Shown here: piece after piece, positions 7,461 to 16,370 of the stretch | Layout of the letters: each line of letters begins with the position of its first letter | How positions within the stretch are numbered: position 1 is the stretch's first letter | From: an uncultured Roseivirga sp. | Lineage (GTDB): Bacteria; Bacteroidota; Bacteroidia; Cytophagales; Cyclobacteriaceae | DNA: 64,000 nucleotides | Assembly: GCA_947493005.1 (NCBI GenBank) | Contig: CANLOY010000001.1 | Location: 496,001-560,000 of the forward strand | Direction of reading: 5' to 3' | Notes under the pieces: generated by a model | What the model saw: only the letters and a program-made list of their open reading frames with translations | Databases searched by the model: none | What the model was told of the DNA's origin: nothing | Translations under genes and position numbers: made by a program

Positions 7461-9839
7461 ATGATCAAAAACTATCTAAAGGTTGCATTCAGAAGTCTCA
7501 AACGACAGCCGGCTTATACCGCTCTGAATATAGTTGGGCTCACAGTGGGTATTACTTCAAGTTTACTCATCCTACTCTATATCTTCCATGAGACCAGCTT
7601 CGACAAATATCATAGCAAGTCAGAGAGAATTTACAGGATATCATCATCTATCACAGAACCTGACAATTCATTCAAGTGGGCAGTAACGCAATTGCCTTTG
7701 GGTAGAATGCTTAAGCAGGAAAATGCCGAGGTTGAACAGTATACCAGGTTTTCAGGGGGTGGTAGAAGAAGATTCGAACTCAATCAGGTAAATTATTTTG
7801 AAGAGAATGTCTACTTCGCAGATTCAACAGTATTTGAAATCTTCGATTTTGAGTTTATCTCTGGCGATAGTAAAACGGCACTAGAAGCACCCAATTCCAT
7901 TGTTATTAATGAAACCATGTCCAAAAAAATATTTAAGGGTGAGAACCCAATTGGACAAACACTAAAATCTGACGGTAACCTTACATTTCAGGTCACAGGG
8001 GTTTACAAGGATATGCCCAATAACTCCCACATCATTGCCGATGCGATGATCTCTATCTCTACGAGATTTGGTCCAGGAGCTGGAAGTTGGGGAGGGTTCA
8101 ATCTTTACACTTATGTACTTTTAAATGAAAACGCTAAACCTGATGCCTTTCAGGCCAAACTGGACTCCACTATTGTAAAATACGTAGACCCAATATTTGA
8201 GCCCTTAAAGATTGCTGTTGAATATGCATTGTTACCCATCACATCTATTCATCTGAATTCAGATTTTCAAGGTGAACCAGTACCTCCTGGTGACATAGAG
8301 TACATCTATATATTCTCGGCAATTGCCTTATTCCTTATTGTAATTGCAAGCATTAATTATATGAACCTAGCCACTGCAAGATCGATGAAAAGGTCTCTTG
8401 AAGTAGGTATAAGAAAAGTGCTTGGTGCCCAAAGAGGTGGTTTAATTGGTCAGTTTTTAACTGAGTCTATTATACTCACGCTTATAGCACTTATCTGCAG
8501 TGTTGCCATTCTAACCCTGATCGTACCTCTGGTCAATGATTCGGTAGGTACTTCAATGAACATTAATGCCTTGCTGGAAACAAATACTATTCTGGCTATA
8601 ATAGGCATTGTTGTCTTCACAGGATTGATTGGTGGTAGCTATCCGGCTTTCTTCTTATCAGCTTTTCAACCTGCCGCGGTACTAAAAGGAAATACCGGAA
8701 AATCTGGAGGCAAGGTACTTCGCAAAGTTTTAGTCACTCTGCAGTTTGCTATTTCCATTTTCATGCTCATTGGTACTTTAGTGATTTACCGACAAATGGA
8801 GTATGTCCGAAATAAGGATCTTGGGTTTGATAAAGAACAGGTATTGAGCTTACAACTTAATAGCAGAATTACCCGACAGCAGTGGCCTGTGTTGAAAAAT
8901 AAATTGCTTCAAAACGCTAACATCAGTAGCGCAGGAACGGCAAGTACAACTCCGGGAAATGGTTTTGGTAAGTTGATCATGTACATAGAAACCAATGATG
9001 GAGTGATGGATCAAAGAGGCATTGACAATTACAATGTGGACTATGAATTCTTTCCAACTTTAGATATTGATTTTGTAGCTGGAAGAAATTTCTCCCTTGA
9101 ATTCCCATCAGACTCAGCTTCGGCAGTAATCGTCAACGAAGCGATGGTTGAACGCATGAATTGGTCTGACCCAATTGGTAAAAAAATCATTATCGGAGCA
9201 AGTGATACATTACCTGGTACAAGGGTGATAGGAGTGGTTAAGAACTTTCATCAACAATCACTTCATGAAGTTATTCCTCCACTTCTGTTTCTTCCTAACA
9301 GAACAAACAGGGGAGCAATGATCAAAGTTGCTGGTGACATTAGACAAACGGTTGCCTTTATCAAGAGCACATGGGAAGAAACCTTCCCAACACTACCATT
9401 CGAATATGAGTTCTTAGATGAGCAGTTTAATGAGCAATATGAAACGGATGATGTAAGAGGTCAGCTATTCCTGGGCTTCTCATTTATGACCATTCTTATA
9501 GCCTGCCTTGGCTTACTAGGACTTGCTTCATATACCGCAGAACAAAGATCAAAAGAGATAAGCATCAGGAAAGTGCTAGGTGCAAGTACCAAAGGGTTAG
9601 TCAGGCTTCTGATCAGAGACTTCATTATTCTGGTACTCATCGCTGCAGTTCCGGCATCTGTACTTGGCTATTTCTCCATGAACAACTGGTTGAACGACTT
9701 TGAATTTCATATTGATCTAGGAGTAGCCATTTTTGCGACTGTTCTGTTAGCAACGATAGTGGTCACAGTGCTCACTACTGGATATCATGCATTAAAATCC
9801 GCAACAGCCAACCCTGTTGACAAGCTCAAGTATGAATAG
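7461..9839 (+). CDS. ABC transporter permease with two FtsX domains (MacB-like)
   Basis: The 792-residue integral membrane protein has the Bacteroidetes-type layout: an N-terminal transmembrane helix (about residues 20-42), a periplasmic MacB-like domain, three helices around 275-400, a second N-terminal-like helix near 425 (VLVTLQFAISIFMLIG), a second periplasmic domain and three closing helices from about 665. Motifs KRSLEVGIRKVLGAQ and RSKEISIRKVLGAS mark the cytoplasmic loops of the two FtsX domains. Such proteins couple ATP hydrolysis to periplasmic mechanical work such as lipoprotein or toxin export. No ATPase gene is adjacent; the orphan ATPase at 29671-30345 is a possible partner, but that is speculation. 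Confidence 0.93.
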   Translation: MIKNYLKVAFRSLKRQPAYTALNIVGLTVGITSSLLILLYIFHETSFDKYHSKSERIYRISSSITEPDNSFKWAVTQLPLGRMLKQENAEVEQYTRFSGGGRRRFELNQVNYFEENVYFADSTVFEIFDFEFISGDSKTALEAPNSIVINETMSKKIFKGENPIGQTLKSDGNLTFQVTGVYKDMPNNSHIIADAMISISTRFGPGAGSWGGFNLYTYVLLNENAKPDAFQAKLDSTIVKYVDPIFEPLKIAVEYALLPITSIHLNSDFQGEPVPPGDIEYIYIFSAIALFLIVIASINYMNLATARSMKRSLEVGIRKVLGAQRGGLIGQFLTESIILTLIALICSVAILTLIVPLVNDSVGTSMNINALLETNTILAIIGIVVFTGLIGGSYPAFFLSAFQPAAVLKGNTGKSGGKVLRKVLVTLQFAISIFMLIGTLVIYRQMEYVRNKDLGFDKEQVLSLQLNSRITRQQWPVLKNKLLQNANISSAGTASTTPGNGFGKLIMYIETNDGVMDQRGIDNYNVDYEFFPTLDIDFVAGRNFSLEFPSDSASAVIVNEAMVERMNWSDPIGKKIIIGASDTLPGTRVIGVVKNFHQQSLHEVIPPLLFLPNRTNRGAMIKVAGDIRQTVAFIKSTWEETFPTLPFEYEFLDEQFNEQYETDDVRGQLFLGFSFMTILIACLGLLGLASYTAEQRSKEISIRKVLGASTKGLVRLLIRDFIILVLIAAVPASVLGYFSMNNWLNDFEFHIDLGVAIFATVLLATIVVTVLTTGYHALKSATANPVDKLKYE

Positions 9840-9860
9840 CCAATATGAGCGGAAATATAG

Positions 9861-9897
9861 AAGCCTCAAAATTAAACCGACTTTGAGGCTTTTATTT
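9861..9897 (+). terminator. intrinsic terminator after the permease gene
   Basis: AAGCCTCAAA (9861-9870) pairs perfectly with TTTGAGGCTT (9882-9891) over an 11-base loop, followed by TTATTTTG. It lies 22 bases after the permease stop. Confidence 0.85.
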
Positions 9898-9990
9898 TGT
9901 GCACACTTTAAACCTGACAGAAATCATATTCTCATCTGACCCATATCAGCGTTAAACCTAATCTTTCAAACTAGCTTCAATTATTAATCA

Positions 9991-9998
9991 AAGGAGGT
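9991..9998 (+). promoter_or_regulatory. strong Shine-Dalgarno sequence (AAGGAGGT)
   Basis: AAGGAGGT is fully complementary to the 16S anti-Shine-Dalgarno and stands four bases before the ATG of the universal stress protein. It is notable because most genes in this window, as in Bacteroidetes generally, have no such sequence. Confidence 0.8.
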
Positions 9999-10002
9999 AG
10001 TT

Positions 10003-10830
10003 ATGAAAAAGATAATAGTTCCGATAGACTTTTCAGATTGTTCAAAAAACGCATTAAAAAATGCGATTAAAATAGCCGAAAGGATGCACATGGAAGTGCT
10101 TCTATATCACTCCGTAGTTGTACCTATTGGTTTGGCCGAAGGTGTTCCTGTTGGAAACGTAGGATATGATTTTGAAGAAATGGAAGCTTCTTCCCGTTCC
10201 CGGCTGGAAGAACTTAAAGCTGAATTTCCATCGCTTGAAAAAGTGCAATCAAAAATTGTAATCATGTATGGCCCACTTCATGAAAGTATCAACTCTCTTG
10301 CGAAAGAAGAAGAAATAGCGCTCATTGTTATGGGTACTAATGGAGCCAGTGGTATTGCAAGATCTTTAATTGGTAGTAATGCTTTTCATGTGATGAAGCA
10401 TGTAGATATTCCAATTATTGCCTTACCTGAAGATGCGGATATCAGCAGTATGAAACATATCGCCCTGGCAGGTGATTACCTGAATGTTCCAGACCATGAT
10501 ACTATACACTTAATCACCGATCTCGTTCAGGCCTTCTATGCGCAATTGCATATTATACACATCGACAAGGGCAATGTATTAATGAAAGATAAAGTTGATA
10601 TAGCCAGAAGTATGGATAAGTATCTGAAGCATATTAACCATTCATTCCATTTCAGAAAGTTTGATGATGTTGAAGAAGGCCTACTTGAATTCTCCAAGGA
10701 ATTAAATATAGAGTTGATCGCTATGATTTCTAAGCATCATAACTTGTTTGAAAGACTGAGACATAGAAGTGAAACCAAAAAAATAATACTGGATATTCCT
10801 ATCCCAATCATGGTACTTCATGCCAATTAA
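10003..10830 (+). CDS. universal stress protein, tandem UspA domains
   Basis: Two UspA modules are fused in 275 residues. The first (about 1-143) opens with KKIIVPIDFSDCSKNAL and keeps the ATP-binding pattern G-x2-G-x9-G-S in MGTNGASGIARSLIGSN. The second (about 149-275) is divergent and has lost that glycine motif, as is usual for two-domain Usp proteins in this phylum. These cytoplasmic proteins bind ATP and help survival under starvation or redox stress. The gene has its own strong Shine-Dalgarno and stands alone between terminators, so it is probably monocistronic and highly translated. Confidence 0.93.
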   Translation: MKKIIVPIDFSDCSKNALKNAIKIAERMHMEVLLYHSVVVPIGLAEGVPVGNVGYDFEEMEASSRSRLEELKAEFPSLEKVQSKIVIMYGPLHESINSLAKEEEIALIVMGTNGASGIARSLIGSNAFHVMKHVDIPIIALPEDADISSMKHIALAGDYLNVPDHDTIHLITDLVQAFYAQLHIIHIDKGNVLMKDKVDIARSMDKYLKHINHSFHFRKFDDVEEGLLEFSKELNIELIAMISKHHNLFERLRHRSETKKIILDIPIPIMVLHAN

Positions 10831-10839
10831 CTTAAGTAG

Positions 10840-10868
10840 AAAGAATCTTCTTAGCAGGGAGATTCTTT
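10840..10868. terminator. hairpin between convergent genes
   Basis: AAAGAATCT (10840-10848) and AGATTCTTT (10860-10868) form a perfect 9-bp stem between two convergent genes. No long T run is present on either strand, so it may act as a weak bidirectional terminator or as an mRNA 3' end stabiliser. Confidence 0.55.
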
Positions 10869-10885
10869 AACTATCCACTATAAAA

Positions 10886-11662
10886 CTACTTCCACCAAGG
10901 CAGTGGAAGTTTTAAATCGGCAATAGAATCTATCACCATATCTGGTTTGAAAGGGAAATCATTGAGTTGCTCTTTTCTTGACATACCAGATAAGGTCAAG
11001 ATAGTATTGTAGCCTACCTGAATACCTCCTTGAATATCTGTCGCCAAAGTGTCGCCAATCACTGAAACTTCATCCGTAGCTAAACCAATGTGCTTTCTGG
11101 CCAACCGCATCATTACGGGGCTTGGTTTACCAACTGAAAAAGCCGTTTTTCCTGTAGCCGATTCAATCATTGAAACAATTGCTGCAATTCCCAAATTATT
11201 CCAGCCTGACTTCCTAGGTGAAGGATCAAGGTTTGTGGCGATAAGCTTGGCTCCTCCCAAGATGAAGTCAATAGCCTTTTTCACCATTTCTAATGTAAAG
11301 TTGATTCCCTCGCCAACCACTACAAAATCAGGGTCATTTTGAACCAGGGTAAATCCATTTTCGTGCAAACTGGAAATCAAGCCTCCCTCTCCTAGAACAT
11401 AAGCGGTACCATTTGGGTATTGTTGTCTCATAAAATGAGCCGTAGCCATAGCCGAAGTGTAGATGTTTTTTTCTTCAACATGGATTCCCATTTTATCAAG
11501 TTTTCGGACAGCATCCAGAGGAGACCTTTGACTATTGTTGGTCATAAAAGTGAAAGGAATATTCTGCTCCTGAAGCGTTTTAATGAATACATCTGCTCCG
11601 GGAATCATTTGGTCTTCCACATATATTACCCCATCCTGATCTATTAAAAACCCTTTTGTCAT
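10886..11662 (-). CDS. HAD-superfamily subclass IIA phosphatase (NagD-like)
   Basis: The 258-residue protein has the HAD signature residues in order: IDQDG (nucleophile Asp8 and acid/base Asp10), the TNNSQ motif II, a Lys in VGKPSP as motif III, and IGDTLATDI as motif IV. The cap domain between motifs II and III is of the C2 type, defining the NagD/PGP family that hydrolyses sugar phosphates, nucleotides or glycerol phosphate. The substrate cannot be read from sequence. It lies 17 bases downstream of the oxidoreductase gene and is probably co-transcribed with it. Confidence 0.92.
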   Translation of the reverse strand: MTKGFLIDQDGVIYVEDQMIPGADVFIKTLQEQNIPFTFMTNNSQRSPLDAVRKLDKMGIHVEEKNIYTSAMATAHFMRQQYPNGTAYVLGEGGLISSLHENGFTLVQNDPDFVVVGEGINFTLEMVKKAIDFILGGAKLIATNLDPSPRKSGWNNLGIAAIVSMIESATGKTAFSVGKPSPVMMRLARKHIGLATDEVSVIGDTLATDIQGGIQVGYNTILTLSGMSRKEQLNDFPFKPDMVIDSIADLKLPLPWWK

Positions 11663-11679
11663 TACCGTCTTTTAAAAAA

Positions 11680-12633
11680 TTAATTGAATATGGTCGAAAG
11701 AATGCTCTCAACCAATTGTGCACTCTCCAAACTATCTTGATGCGAAAATAAATCCGATTCTTTCTTACCTTTTTTTATACAAGACACTACCTCTTCAATC
11801 TCATGAACATAGCCATTGCTTTTAAATGGTATATTGAAAGTACTCACATCTTCTCTTTTGACTATCTGATATGATTCTGCTTGCCAAAAAAGAGGCATTC
11901 TGATAAATCCCTTCTCTCCATAAATACAGGCTTCCTTATTGGTTTCAAGCGCAAAGCTACCCGAAATCTGTGCCATTCGGTTGGCACCAAAATCAAACTG
12001 AACTTGTATCGTTTCATCTACTCCTGTATTCGACTTAATAGCATGTGCCTTAAAATCGACAGGCTTCCATCCGAACAAATCCGATACTATTGTAAGCGGG
12101 TAAACACCTACATCATAAAGAGCCCCTCCTGCTAAATCAGGATTCAATAGTCTTCCATTTGTAGCCAATTTGCTTTCAGACCTAAACCCAAAATTTGCCG
12201 TAATATATTTAGTCTCGCCAATCTCTCCAGATCTTACTTTAGCTATTGCTTCACGGTAAGCAGGTAAAAAACGCATCCACATAGCTTCCATCAAAAACTT
12301 ACCAGAATCATTAGCAGCTTCAATCATTTCACGTATTTCGCTGCTTGAAACTCCCATTGGTTTTTCACAAAGCACATGTTTGCCTGCCTTTAAAGCTTCT
12401 ATTACATTTTGACAATGAAAATTATGAGTGGTACTGATATAAACCACATCAACATTCGGATCATTCAGTAGTTTAACATAAGAATTATAAACTACTGTAT
12501 CGGGAAACTCTTCCTTTAATTTTTGGGCATTTGAACGTGAGGCAAATGCATAAACCACCTCATCATCAACTTCATTCAAACTAGTCAGAAACTTTCTGGC
12601 AATTCTGCCAAAACCTATAAATCCCCAATTCAT
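11680..12633 (-). CDS. Gfo/Idh/MocA-family NAD(P)-dependent oxidoreductase
   Basis: Residues 1-120 form a Rossmann fold with GFGRIARKF as the dinucleotide loop and LCEKPMG as the conserved catalytic Lys-Pro motif of the family. Residues 125-317 form the C-terminal substrate-binding domain. Members oxidise or reduce sugars, inositols or related compounds, and the exact substrate is unknown. The 317-residue length fits the dimeric-dihydrodiol-dehydrogenase-like subgroup. It is first in a two-gene unit with the NagD-like phosphatase, which hints at sugar-phosphate metabolism. Confidence 0.92.
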   Translation of the reverse strand: MNWGFIGFGRIARKFLTSLNEVDDEVVYAFASRSNAQKLKEEFPDTVVYNSYVKLLNDPNVDVVYISTTHNFHCQNVIEALKAGKHVLCEKPMGVSSSEIREMIEAANDSGKFLMEAMWMRFLPAYREAIAKVRSGEIGETKYITANFGFRSESKLATNGRLLNPDLAGGALYDVGVYPLTIVSDLFGWKPVDFKAHAIKSNTGVDETIQVQFDFGANRMAQISGSFALETNKEACIYGEKGFIRMPLFWQAESYQIVKREDVSTFNIPFKSNGYVHEIEEVVSCIKKGKKESDLFSHQDSLESAQLVESILSTIFN

Positions 12634-12683
12634 AAAACGAAGAACGGAAATAACAGACTAAAAGCCAGAACAAAAGAGCTATC

Positions 12684-13373
12684 TCAGTTTATAATTTTAA
12701 ACAATAGGTAAAACTGAAAATAACTATTAGAAATATCGGTTTGATTAAGCACTACATCAAGGTCAGAGACCCGGTTAAAGGAATAGTTATAGCGGGCACC
12801 AACTTCAGCAAAAAAATCCAAGGCATAACTTGCACCTAAAACTCCAGCTATTTCACTCTTCTCTGTATATATATGCCCGATGCTCTCTTTTTTACCGTCT
12901 CTTAACTTATTATTTGCTCCAGTCAAGTACGAGAGTTCAGGCCCGATACTCAGCCTTATTTTCTGTGAAGGATAATAGTCTATAAGCAATGGTAAATTCA
13001 AATAGTTGAATCTATAATCCAGATCATCATTCTCAATTCTAACCCCCTTCAAAGAATATCCTGGTTCAAAAGACACACCAAAAGCTGACCCCCGGAATCT
13101 AATATTTGATACTAAAGCAATGTTAGGTGCAATGCGATTACTGAGCTTATGTGAAGAGGTCCCTTCTGCCTGGATATTGGAAAACCCATAGCCTAGTCTC
13201 AAACCGAGATACATTTCCTGCGCATCAGAAAATGAGGTGAAAGAAAACACAAAAAGAAAAACAATAACAATTCTGGATCGAAGACCCTTGACCGGTGAAA
13301 TTAAAGTTGTTATCACTTGTGTATTTTGATGCGTTAAAAAATCAATACTTATATATGAACGCAAGCTATTCAA
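12684..13373 (-). CDS. outer-membrane beta-barrel protein (PorT-like fold)
   Basis: The 229-residue protein contains a signal-peptide-like stretch RIVIVFLFVFSFTSFSDAQ (about residues 34-52), preceded by an unusually long 33-residue N-terminus. The rest is made of alternating strands such as YLGLRLGYGFSNI and FRGSAFGVSFEPGYSL, ending in an aromatic C-terminal strand, the pattern of small eight-stranded PorT-type barrels. No better in-frame start is visible, so the true start is uncertain. Function is unknown. A -7-like TAATTTTG is present on the minus strand at 13393-13400. Confidence 0.75.
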   Translation of the reverse strand: MNSLRSYISIDFLTHQNTQVITTLISPVKGLRSRIVIVFLFVFSFTSFSDAQEMYLGLRLGYGFSNIQAEGTSSHKLSNRIAPNIALVSNIRFRGSAFGVSFEPGYSLKGVRIENDDLDYRFNYLNLPLLIDYYPSQKIRLSIGPELSYLTGANNKLRDGKKESIGHIYTEKSEIAGVLGASYALDFFAEVGARYNYSFNRVSDLDVVLNQTDISNSYFQFYLLFKIIN

Positions 13374-13509
13374 AAAAGTACAGAAAAAGCACCAAAATTA
13401 ATATTGTAAATTTTAAATGAGGAGCCTCCTTCAGAGACTCACTCATTATCAATCGACTAACTAAAAACTATCTTAAAACTTTTTGAAATCAGATATGCCA
13501 GAGCTTGGC

Positions 13510-14799
13510 TTATCTCAACTTGATAACCAAGTTTGTACCGAAGCTCAAAAACTTAACCTGTCCCTCTCCTATACCTGTAAGTGGAAGCTTTACAAATGGT
13601 TCTATCCCTAGCGCAAGTTTCTTATTAAGTGAAGTTTCGTAACCCACACTAAGATTAGCAATACCCGCAAAGTGATTGTTTCTATTGCTTACAGACCATT
13701 CATTGAGCCAGTTAGGCCTTGGATGAGTATATTCATAAGTATAATCTTCTCTAAGCATCAAATAGGTAGAGACACCTGTATTCACAAACCATTGGTTACC
13801 TTTTTTAGTAGCAAAGTATCTTCTCAGATTAAGAGGAACATCAATCACCAAACATCTGGCCGTTGCACCAAGAAAATCATCAGGGCGAGCTGCAATCCAG
13901 CCAGGTGTAGCATACTCCGTTCCAAGCGCTCTATACTTCTTGATCGAATAACTAACACCCGAAAGAACACTCCATTTTCTTGATATTCTGTATTCCGCTT
14001 GTAACCCTATCATGGTTCCTGGATCAGTAAAACCATCCAAACCTGTAGCACTCAAGTCAAGTGAAACCAAAACACCGAAAGACCATCTCTTAAATTGCTG
14101 CAGACTATCTAAATCTGGTGCGTGGTAGTTCGCGGAATCTATAGTCATGGGCTTCAATGACAGATCGAATAAGTATTCCCGTGGACTCCAACTCGGTATT
14201 ATGGTTCCAAAACTTGCCTCGTATAGGCCAGTATTCTCATTACCTGTACCTGTTTGATCTGCAATTGGCTGCGTAGGATCAAAATATTCTACTTCATCAC
14301 GCTTTGATTCGGGTTGAAACTGTTCATTACTTCTTTCTGCAACAAGGCCATCATCTTGAATGGTAGTCCTAGTTCTTTCAACTAAGGTTTCCTTGTTAGT
14401 ATATGTATCTTCTAAATTATCTCCCTCTGTGGGTCTCTGCTCGCTGGACTCATCGAAACTTGGAGCCGCTGCCTGACTGTTGCCTGGAGAATTATCTTTC
14501 TTGTCGTTATTCGTAGCCTTGGTACCTTCTTTACCGGTATCAGTGTTACTTTTCAACCCTGAGGTCTGTCTTTCATTCAATACATCCTTTTCAACTGGTT
14601 GGTTAAAAATGAAAAGTAATGCAAGCAGTATCACACCTATAATTCCAGAAAACCACCACCAAAAGAACCCTCTTTTAGGTGCATCAAGTTTTTTCTCCAT
14701 AGCTGTCCATGCAGCAGGGTTAAACTCAAACTGAGCTCCCTCTGCGGCTGCTTTAGCTAACTGCTCTAATCCGTCTCCCTGATTCTTCACCTCATCCAT
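13510..14799 (-). CDS. membrane-anchored protein with predicted outer-membrane barrel, sigma-factor partner
   Basis: I chose the ATG at 14799 because it has GAGGAGG nine bases upstream and overlaps the sigma factor stop (ATGGATGA); a GTG at 14817 is the longer alternative. The protein has three parts: a cytoplasmic N-terminus of about 44 residues with FEFNPAAWTAMEKKLD, a motif typical of Bacteroidetes anti-sigma-like proteins; one transmembrane helix (about residues 45-66, WWWFSGIIGVILLALLFIF); a 110-residue disordered Asp/Glu/Asn/Thr-rich linker; and a C-terminal region from about 190 with beta-barrel strand patterns ending in FGTNLVIKLR. It is probably the anti-sigma or signalling partner of the upstream ECF sigma. 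The barrel assignment is inference. Confidence 0.75.
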   Translation of the reverse strand: MDEVKNQGDGLEQLAKAAAEGAQFEFNPAAWTAMEKKLDAPKRGFFWWWFSGIIGVILLALLFIFNQPVEKDVLNERQTSGLKSNTDTGKEGTKATNNDKKDNSPGNSQAAAPSFDESSEQRPTEGDNLEDTYTNKETLVERTRTTIQDDGLVAERSNEQFQPESKRDEVEYFDPTQPIADQTGTGNENTGLYEASFGTIIPSWSPREYLFDLSLKPMTIDSANYHAPDLDSLQQFKRWSFGVLVSLDLSATGLDGFTDPGTMIGLQAEYRISRKWSVLSGVSYSIKKYRALGTEYATPGWIAARPDDFLGATARCLVIDVPLNLRRYFATKKGNQWFVNTGVSTYLMLREDYTYEYTHPRPNWLNEWSVSNRNNHFAGIANLSVGYETSLNKKLALGIEPFVKLPLTGIGEGQVKFLSFGTNLVIKLR

Positions 14800-15346
14800 A
14801 TTGATACACCTCCTCACTCAACAATGCCCTTAAGGCAGCCTTTGCTCTTGTCAAATTTGCTTTAGACGTACTCGTTGTAATCCCCAATTGCTCAGCAATT
14901 TCATGATGCTTATAACCATCAATAACATACAAGTTGAAAACTGCTCTGTAGGCAGGGGACAGTTCTCCGATCTTTTTAAGGATTTCTTGATAATCCATGT
15001 TATGATCTGGAGCTTCCTGATTGGTTTCTTCCACCTGCGCCTCTGATATATCTGACAGGTGATTGTGCTTTGCATTCTTTTTAATGTGATCGATACAGGC
15101 ATTGACTAGAATTCTTCTTAGCCAAGGCTTAAAAGGTTTGCTCAGATCAAATTTCTCAATATTCTTGAAAACCTTTAAAAAAGCATCATTGAGTACTTCA
15201 ACAGCGTCTGCCTCACTACCAGTATAACGGATACAAATGCTCATAGCATAGCTGTAGAAATTGCGATACAATTCCTGCTGGCTTTGCCTGTCATTCTTCT
15301 TGCAGCCGTTAATAATTGCTTCCAACAGTTTTCCGATCTTTGTCAA
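14792..15346 (-). CDS. ECF-subfamily RNA polymerase sigma factor
   Basis: The 184-residue protein contains sigma region 2 (about residues 22-90: QQELYRNFYSYAMSICIRY, DAFLKVFKNIEKF and KPWLRRILVNACIDHIKK) and region 4 (about 120-178: LSPAYRAVFNLYVIDGYKHH, then EIAEQLGITTSTSKANLTRA). It directs core polymerase to extracytoplasmic-function promoters. The gene overlaps its membrane partner by eight bases, the usual sigma/anti-sigma arrangement, so activity is probably held at the membrane by the downstream product. Region 4 has TSTSKA in place of the more common GTVKSR. Confidence 0.95.
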   Translation of the reverse strand: MTKIGKLLEAIINGCKKNDRQSQQELYRNFYSYAMSICIRYTGSEADAVEVLNDAFLKVFKNIEKFDLSKPFKPWLRRILVNACIDHIKKNAKHNHLSDISEAQVEETNQEAPDHNMDYQEILKKIGELSPAYRAVFNLYVIDGYKHHEIAEQLGITTSTSKANLTRAKAALRALLSEEVYQYG

Positions 15347-15473
15347 AACAGCCCGTTTTCAATTCACTATACCTCAGTGAACAGCAAAAGGCTGCTTGAA
15401 AGAAAATAAAAGTTGATATCCGAACATCAACTTATAAAACAATAGTTCACCTGTCAGTAGAGAACTTGATGAA

Positions 15474-16205
15474 TCATCTGATTTCTGTGTATAAACGGGA
15501 CAGTTTGTCATTAGAAACTCCAAATGCCCAACCAAAAGCAATGTAGAAATAAATTTTGTTTGCCTTCCAAAAGCCCCACTCTTTCACCCTCCGATCTGAA
15601 GAATAAATCAGTTGATGTACCATCTTAATCTTGCCTAATTGATTCATTCTGATACACAGATCTGCCTCTTCCATTACTTTGACTTTCGGATTGAAGCCTC
15701 CTGATTTAAAATAATCCTCTCTCCTGCAAAACATCATCTGATCTCCAAAAAGTAATTTCAACCCTTTTCCAAAAAAAGCCATAGGCATATAAAACATAGG
15801 GCACAGATAGGTTTTAATGTAGTTAAGAAAGCTGAACCAATACCTTGTTCTTTCGCCTTGCATTAATGAGACAAATCCGCCCATAACAATCTTTTCACTT
15901 GTAAGAGTGGCTTCTATTACTTGCCTAAAGTTATTGGGAGGAAGCGTATCGGCATGAAGAAAACAAAAGTATTCTCCTGTGGCTAGTTTTGCCCCCTCAT
16001 TCATCTGAAGTGCCCGTCCAGGTCTCTGTGTCTGAATCACTTTTATATTGTAACCATTGGCAATACTGACTGTTCTATCAGTACTACCTCCATCAACGAT
16101 AATTAACTCCATTCCATTCTGTTCCAGTTTTTTCAGAGATGAAAGTGTTTTTGAGAGGTGCTCCTCCTCGTTTAAGGTTGGAATTATAATGGAAAGCGTT
16201 TTCAA
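15474..16205 (-). CDS. family 2 glycosyltransferase (TIGR04283-like)
   Basis: The 243-residue protein opens with SIIIPTLNEEEHLSKTL and VDGGSTDRT, the GT-A nucleotide-sugar site, and has HADT as the metal-binding DxD equivalent near residue 90. EEADLCIRMNQLGK near residue 190 is the acceptor-side motif. The pattern fits the rSAM/selenodomain-associated transferase 2 group rather than polysaccharide synthases. A hydrophobic C-terminal portion may associate with the membrane. A -7-like TATTTTTG is on the minus strand at 16217-16224. The substrate is unknown. Confidence 0.9.
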   Translation of the reverse strand: MKTLSIIIPTLNEEEHLSKTLSSLKKLEQNGMELIIVDGGSTDRTVSIANGYNIKVIQTQRPGRALQMNEGAKLATGEYFCFLHADTLPPNNFRQVIEATLTSEKIVMGGFVSLMQGERTRYWFSFLNYIKTYLCPMFYMPMAFFGKGLKLLFGDQMMFCRREDYFKSGGFNPKVKVMEEADLCIRMNQLGKIKMVHQLIYSSDRRVKEWGFWKANKIYFYIAFGWAFGVSNDKLSRLYTEIR

Positions 16206-16316
16206 GGTTATTTTATCAAAAATAGCTTCTCAATAAAGGTAGTTGAAAATTTCTCTTGACACCTATTTCAGGAAAGAGGACAGACAGGTTGATTACATGT
16301 TGTGCTTTCAGGTCAT

Positions 16317-16348
16317 AAAAAAAGCCTACCCAAAAACTTGAGTAGGCT
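16317..16348 (-). terminator. intrinsic terminator of rho
   Basis: On the minus strand a 7-bp stem AGCCTAC/GTAGGCT (16342-16348 with 16323-16329) is followed by a run of seven T residues. It lies about 22 bases past the rho stop. Confidence 0.85.
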
Positions 16349-16370
16349 CTATATTTACTTTAAATAAGTT

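Noticed and set aside
14851-15102. An 83-codon minus-strand frame inside the first ECF sigma gene.
   Set aside because: It is out of frame with the well-supported sigma factor and has no independent support.
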